This document shows, piece by piece, positions 39,301 to 45,300 of a stretch of DNA of 64,000 nt. The number at the start of each line of letters is the position of its first letter. Within the stretch, counting starts at the first letter, position 1. The stretch is from NCBI RefSeq assembly GCF_024586455.1, contig NC_065920.1, positions 72,904,215 through 72,968,214 of the forward strand. The letters run 5' to 3'. This DNA is from Bactrocera neohumeralis. Lineage: Eukaryota > Arthropoda > Insecta > Diptera > Tephritidae. Under the pieces are notes generated by a model that saw only the letters and a program-made list of their open reading frames with translations, had not been told where the DNA came from and searched no databases. The position numbers and the translations under genes are program-made.

Positions 39301-42300
39301 CAACTACACAATAACGTCTATTAACCAACGCTAACTCACACGAAACTATCAACCGCATATGGGCCTCCACTCTTTATGCACTTTAAATGCGTGTGTGTGT
39401 GTTTGTGTACATGCTTTGTCTAACTAACAACACCACTGCACCGCTAACAACACAAACAACCAAAAACGCAACCGAACTTCAACTGAAAATGCGCGCGAAT
39501 GACATAACAGCTACTACGAAAATCACAGGAGCAAATCATTGACAACCGAAGCAATAGCAACAACAAGGCTGGCAGTAATAACGGCAATGGCAACAACATC
39601 GCAAAGAGCAACAACATAAATGGCAACAACGCAAATGGCAATTTGGTCAACAACGGGAGCGGCAATGTCACCAGTTTGCCGCCTAAAAAATTCATTTCCA
39701 ACAAAGCACACAATCTCAGCCGCAACAATAGCGCCAACAAAAGCAACAACAACTGCAACAAATTCAATGCAAGCAACTCACTATTGAAGCCGGTGAAAGG
39801 ACGGCGGCCCACGGCGCTGCCGAGCGATGCACCAAACTTAGAGGAAGAAGAACAACGCGATGAAGTCGATGGGATTGAGGAGTGCAGAGCATCAAAAGAG
39901 CTCGACAAAATAGTGGAGGCGCAGACTGGTGCGCTACATGTCGACATAAAGCAGGCTAACGGCTATCGGAGCAACAGCAGTGACCAGGATACACCCACCA
40001 CGCCGGGTTCGACGCTGGCGGTGCGCTTCTTTATTGGTCAGCATGCGCACGAAGAGGACACTGTGTCCGCGGAGTCTTTAGATGCCGGCAGTTATCGCAG
40101 CACAAAAGCGGTAACGACGCCAGGCAGCGAGCAGCAACAACAACAAAAGCAAACAAAGAAAGTACAGTTGCAAACAGCTAATGTTACGGATAGCACCAAC
40201 AACACCGGCACCTTCAGCTCCCTGCTGCAACTGCCAGCACCCAACAGCCATGAGTGGAACACACAACACAACGGCAGTCGCCTCGCCAGCGCCGCCTCCT
40301 CGCCCACGCTCTACGGACCGCAGGCGACGACACGCAAATCGAAATCGAAAAGTTGGCGTAAAGCAAGGGGGAGCTCACCACCTGCAGAGGACCTGCACAT
40401 ACCACCGCCGCCGCCTTTGCCACCGCAGCCGCTCACCACCGCCTCGTCGTCCGCTTCGTTGCTTTCGATGCGCAGCAACAAAATCAAGCGCAGCTCTGCG
40501 GTCGCCACGTCCACCACAGCGACGTCGCATATCGAAGAGGGCGGCATTAGCGCCAACGCCGAGTTTGCCACGCCGCCTGGCTACGATGTGCGGTACGCTG
40601 GTACAGGCTCGACGGAGGCAACAACAGCGGCGAGTGATGCAACAAATGACAAAGTAAGCACACACTATTTGTGTAAGCGACAAAGGGGGGCACATATAGT
40701 ACATCTCCATTGAGGTGGTTGTAGTCAAAAGCTCGTGGGTCCTGGTCCTTTAGTGTACTTTTCCACCCGTTTTAGTGTAGTTGTTGCCATTTAGCGCGTT
40801 TAATTGACATGCTACTGAGAAGTAGATAAATATGTTCAACAATTTGTGGCAACTTTCAAAATTCCTCAGTAAATCTATTTCGCCGACACTCACACAGCGT
40901 AGCATGTGGTTAGCAAAGCTTTTATGCTAACATTGAAAATCAACAGAGTTTGCCACAAATGAGTTTCGTAAAGTGTCTATTAGAGCTCGCTGCATTGTTG
41001 ACGTGGGTTTTGTGGCGCGTTTGGTAGCAGCGCTTTGTGCTTTCGGCCGCACGAAAGCTCTGAGGTAGATTTCGAGTTTACATATGTGGTTAGTTCTGAT
41101 TTATTTTGGATGCTTATAAACAGCGCTTTATGTTTTCATGCGTATGAAAGCTCTCAAGCATATTAGAAACTTACATATGTGATTAGTTCTCATGTGATTA
41201 GTTCTCATGTGTTTGATGTCACGTTTATGAGCAGCGCTTTGTGCTTTCAAGCGCGTGAAAGCTCTTAGCTATATTTGAAGCTTACACATGTGGTTAGTTC
41301 AGAGTTATTTTAGAAACTTATAAACAGCGCTTTGTGCTTTCATGTGCATGAAAGCTCTGTGGTCGATTTCGAGCTTACGTATGTGATTAGTTCTGAGTTG
41401 TTGTCGTAGAAAGCTTTTTCCACGGAAATTGCTCAAATCCATCCGTATTTATTTCAGCCTCGCTAGTTTCACAATTACTCCAAACACAAACAAGTTACAC
41501 AAAATACACCGTTAGCATTCCACACTCTCTAACAAATGTTTTCCACATATTCTCTCACTGTCCTCTCATTCTGCACCTGTCTTTGGCAAATACACTATTG
41601 TCCGCATTGTATTTTGTTAAAATTCTCTCAGCCCAAAAACTTGGCAAGTATTTATCGAAATTTTATTTTTGTATATTCCATGTCTTCAGTTCAGCATTGA
41701 ACGTCAGTTCTACACTCTCAGTGAAATACTAAATCTCAGCGATAATTCAACAATAACCATCAATAGTGAACTTGGCCGTGATTCAGGTGTACTCGTAGAG
41801 GTAATCACAAACAAAAACATTAAAAATAAAAATAAATTTTTGAACTTAGCTCAAAATTCGAAAATGTTCGACCTGATATGCCTTCTTAGTATTGAAAAAT
41901 TGAAAAATAAAACTCGGCCTGCTAAAGCTTCTCAGTGAATCCAGCCCATAATAACCACAAAATAGTGTCAAATATTAATCAACAAGAGAGCACAGATCGC
42001 TGTACAAAATCTCAATTATTTTCTAACCGATCTCTTAACTAGTTTGGCATCTGAGAATGTCCTTCTCATCGAGAATTTCTGTGTAACCATATTTCGGTAG
42101 TCCGGGTGACAAACGAGGATATCTCAAAAGAGCTTTATTCTCCAAATTGATCATATAAATCTTTCACAATCTTCAGCTTTTAGCTATAAACATTGCAGCA
42201 ACAATAGGCACAGACTTTTTGAACTTTTAGGCCAGAAACATAAATAATGTTTACTATTAATTGATATATTTGCTATTTTGGCATCTGAGAATATCTATCT

Positions 42301-45300
42301 TATGGAGGATGAGTTCATATCCTATATTTTCGGATTCTGAGGTGAGCGTTAGGCTCTCTCAACAAAGCTCCCTTCGCCAAATTTATCAAAGAAAACATTC
42401 AAAGTCTTTAACTTTAAAAATTTGTAAATATTACAATAACATTAGACCGAGACTTTTTTGACCTGGTTCTACCGTTCCCACGACGTCCGGAACGGATCCA
42501 AATTTTTTATCCGGTCAAGGACTGTCAACTCGGCACAATTCTGCCGCTAGAACAACAACAACAACCGAGACTTTTAGAGAGAAAGTGAGAGTGGCTCTAA
42601 TCGTATGCTAAAATGTTGAACTGGTTTGATTTGGAATGCAGTAGAAACAAAACGTCAGTTGATGTTAAAAAGTATACGTTCTTGAGTACGCTAGAAAAAA
42701 CACAGATGTTACCAGGAAGTCACATGCAATATTATCATTTTTCATATGCGGAGACTTAATTCACTTCATAAATAGTCACCTTAGCCTTGAAGATAAAATA
42801 ATATGATTCTCATTTGTATAAATCCGGTGCTAGTAGAAAGGAACAATGTTTAAGAATGTCATAGGCGGTATTTTCGAACCGCGACAATCAGGGCTTCGAA
42901 TCGACGTGTGTCACAGAGATGTTAACGGTGCACAAGTTTTTCAGAATTTTAGAGCAGAACTTTCCCTTGAACCCAATTTTTCACTTCCAGAGGCAGATTT
43001 AGTAAGTTTTTTCAAACTATGAAAAGCAATGGGTACATGACTTTGCGAGATGTGAGTGCTTAGATGTAGAACGCAGAAGATTTCAATTAATTGAGATTCA
43101 AACGTAAGTATTACTCTTAAGAGATACATTCGCTAGAAGGAAATATATTACGAAGGGACCACATATAATATTGTGAACTAAACTCTTATGCTAAGTCGAC
43201 TGGGTCTATTTTCCTGAGATGAGGAATCAACTTTACTCTGAAGATGAAATATTTGAAAATAAGTGGAATTATATTCAGGTGATATTTCTGAATCTCTTAA
43301 TTCGAGCTCTGAAACGCTGTTTGTCACAGATATTCCAAAGACTTTTGATCATAGTCAAGTCATCACAGCGACATATGAGTTAATATTCGAATCTAAAAGA
43401 ATCTAAAACAATTAGACCTACGATTAACTTCCAAGGGCTTACGAGAGACAAAAAAAGAACCTAAGATACTGACTTACGGAATCTTATACTGTAGCTTTCT
43501 AATCTAAAATAATCAATTCCGATCTGACCTTCGGGATTTGCAAATCGGAACGAATTGAAATTTTAAATAGAGAAGTCCATAGTCTGTAGATCGTAGTCAA
43601 CCCATCACAGCACCACATGACTTCATGGTCAAATCCAAATAAAGATAAGACAGTTTGTCCTAGTCCCAACTTCAAGGGACTTATGATAGACTCCAATACA
43701 CACTAAGTTAACTCCAAGGAATTATTAAGTTATGGAATCCTATAGTGTAAATCAACATATCCAAGACGGAACTGACCTTAGACAGCCGCAATTCGAAAGA
43801 AATTGTCGTTTTTCATAGAGAAGCTAAGGATATGGAAGTCGTAGTCAACTCATCACAGCAATGACTTCACGGTAGAAGCTAGGCAAAGACTTAACTTTTA
43901 AGTTCTTACAAGAAAATCCCAACAGAATATAAGCTCACCATAAATTCAGCTCTAACATACGGAATTCTATAACTTTTGCTATAACTTTCTCACCCAAAAA
44001 CCAAGCTGGAACTATTTAAATGTAGTTTGGCGCTACCTCTCTCACCTGTCCTACCTAATAGAGTAACAACTAAAGTGGCTTTCATTATCCCAACCTGAAT
44101 CGTATAGTCAAGTTCTAAAACAAAAATACATTAGTATTCCTTAATCCAACCCACCAAAAACTACCTAAAATACCGAAAGATAACCACTTCTACTTACAAA
44201 ATGAGTATTTAATAAGGAAAACGTTTACAGTTACGAAAAATAATATTTTCTGAAATATTTTCCTGTTAAAAAACATGCTCAACAAATGTGGGTTAGCCTA
44301 GGTCCGAAGTATGTGCTTTTTAAAGCGTCAACCCACCTTCGGTAGCTGCAATTAAGTTTACGAAATTACACTGTTTATAGCTCAATTTCGAAAAGTACAC
44401 TGCTGTCAGACCTTCGATTTATTGCTCAATTGTGCCCCTATTTGTTATCTCAATTTCGCAACACACATTTATTTTAACAACCTCAATATATTTATTACTT
44501 TTTCACACACACACATGCACACATATACTCATACTCACGCGCACACATGAACGATGAACAACGAAAAGGAGCAAACGCCAACGCCAAAGGAAAGTGATAA
44601 CAGCGACACACCACAGGTTCATCGCGTCGAGGGCGGTCTGATATTCACGCGTCCTAATTTGCCCGCCAAGAAGGACGTACACATCGAGTTCATTGAAAAG
44701 GATAATGAGTAAGCGAAATCTCTAAAAATTTATTACCACACACACACTAAAGCAAACTAATAACACACATGTCCACACACACACATACATAAACTCACTT
44801 TGCACACATTTACACAATGGTTTATCCCTCGCTTGGCATGCAGAACACGCAATCTCATACGCAAGGCCATCGAACGCAATGACTTCCTCAACAACTACAT
44901 GGACAAGGAGCGCAAGGAGATGGTCATCGATGCGATGGCGCCGACATTCTACAAAAAGGACTCTTACATTATACATGAAAATGATGAGGGTTCGGAAATT
45001 TATGTCTCCGAAACGGGTTACTTCGATGTGATCAAGGGTGGCAAGGTGGTGGGTAGTTTTGGGCCGACGACAGTATTCGGTGAATTGGCCATACTTTATA
45101 ATGCTAATCGTTTGGCATCGGTTAGAGGTAAGTGCAATTCACAAATGACATGGTGGTGCCTAATGAGACGCAAATAATATCCTCACTTCTTCTTCTTCGT
45201 AGCGACGACAAATGCACGCGTGTGGAAAATCACACGTGAGACATTCCGTCAGATTATGGTGCTCTCCGAGTCAAAGGAACGGGATGAGAATTTAACATTT

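Noticed and set aside
39444..39947. Minus-strand 167-codon frame rich in Leu
   Set aside because: It is the reverse of the CAA/AAC-rich kinase exon 3 on the plus strand, so the Leu runs are a composition artefact. The other reverse frames to 40728 are the same.
39643..40713. Start of the large exon at 39643 as a translation start
   Set aside because: The codon there is TTG, the frame is open further upstream to a plausible acceptor, and the frame past 40653 continues into intron.
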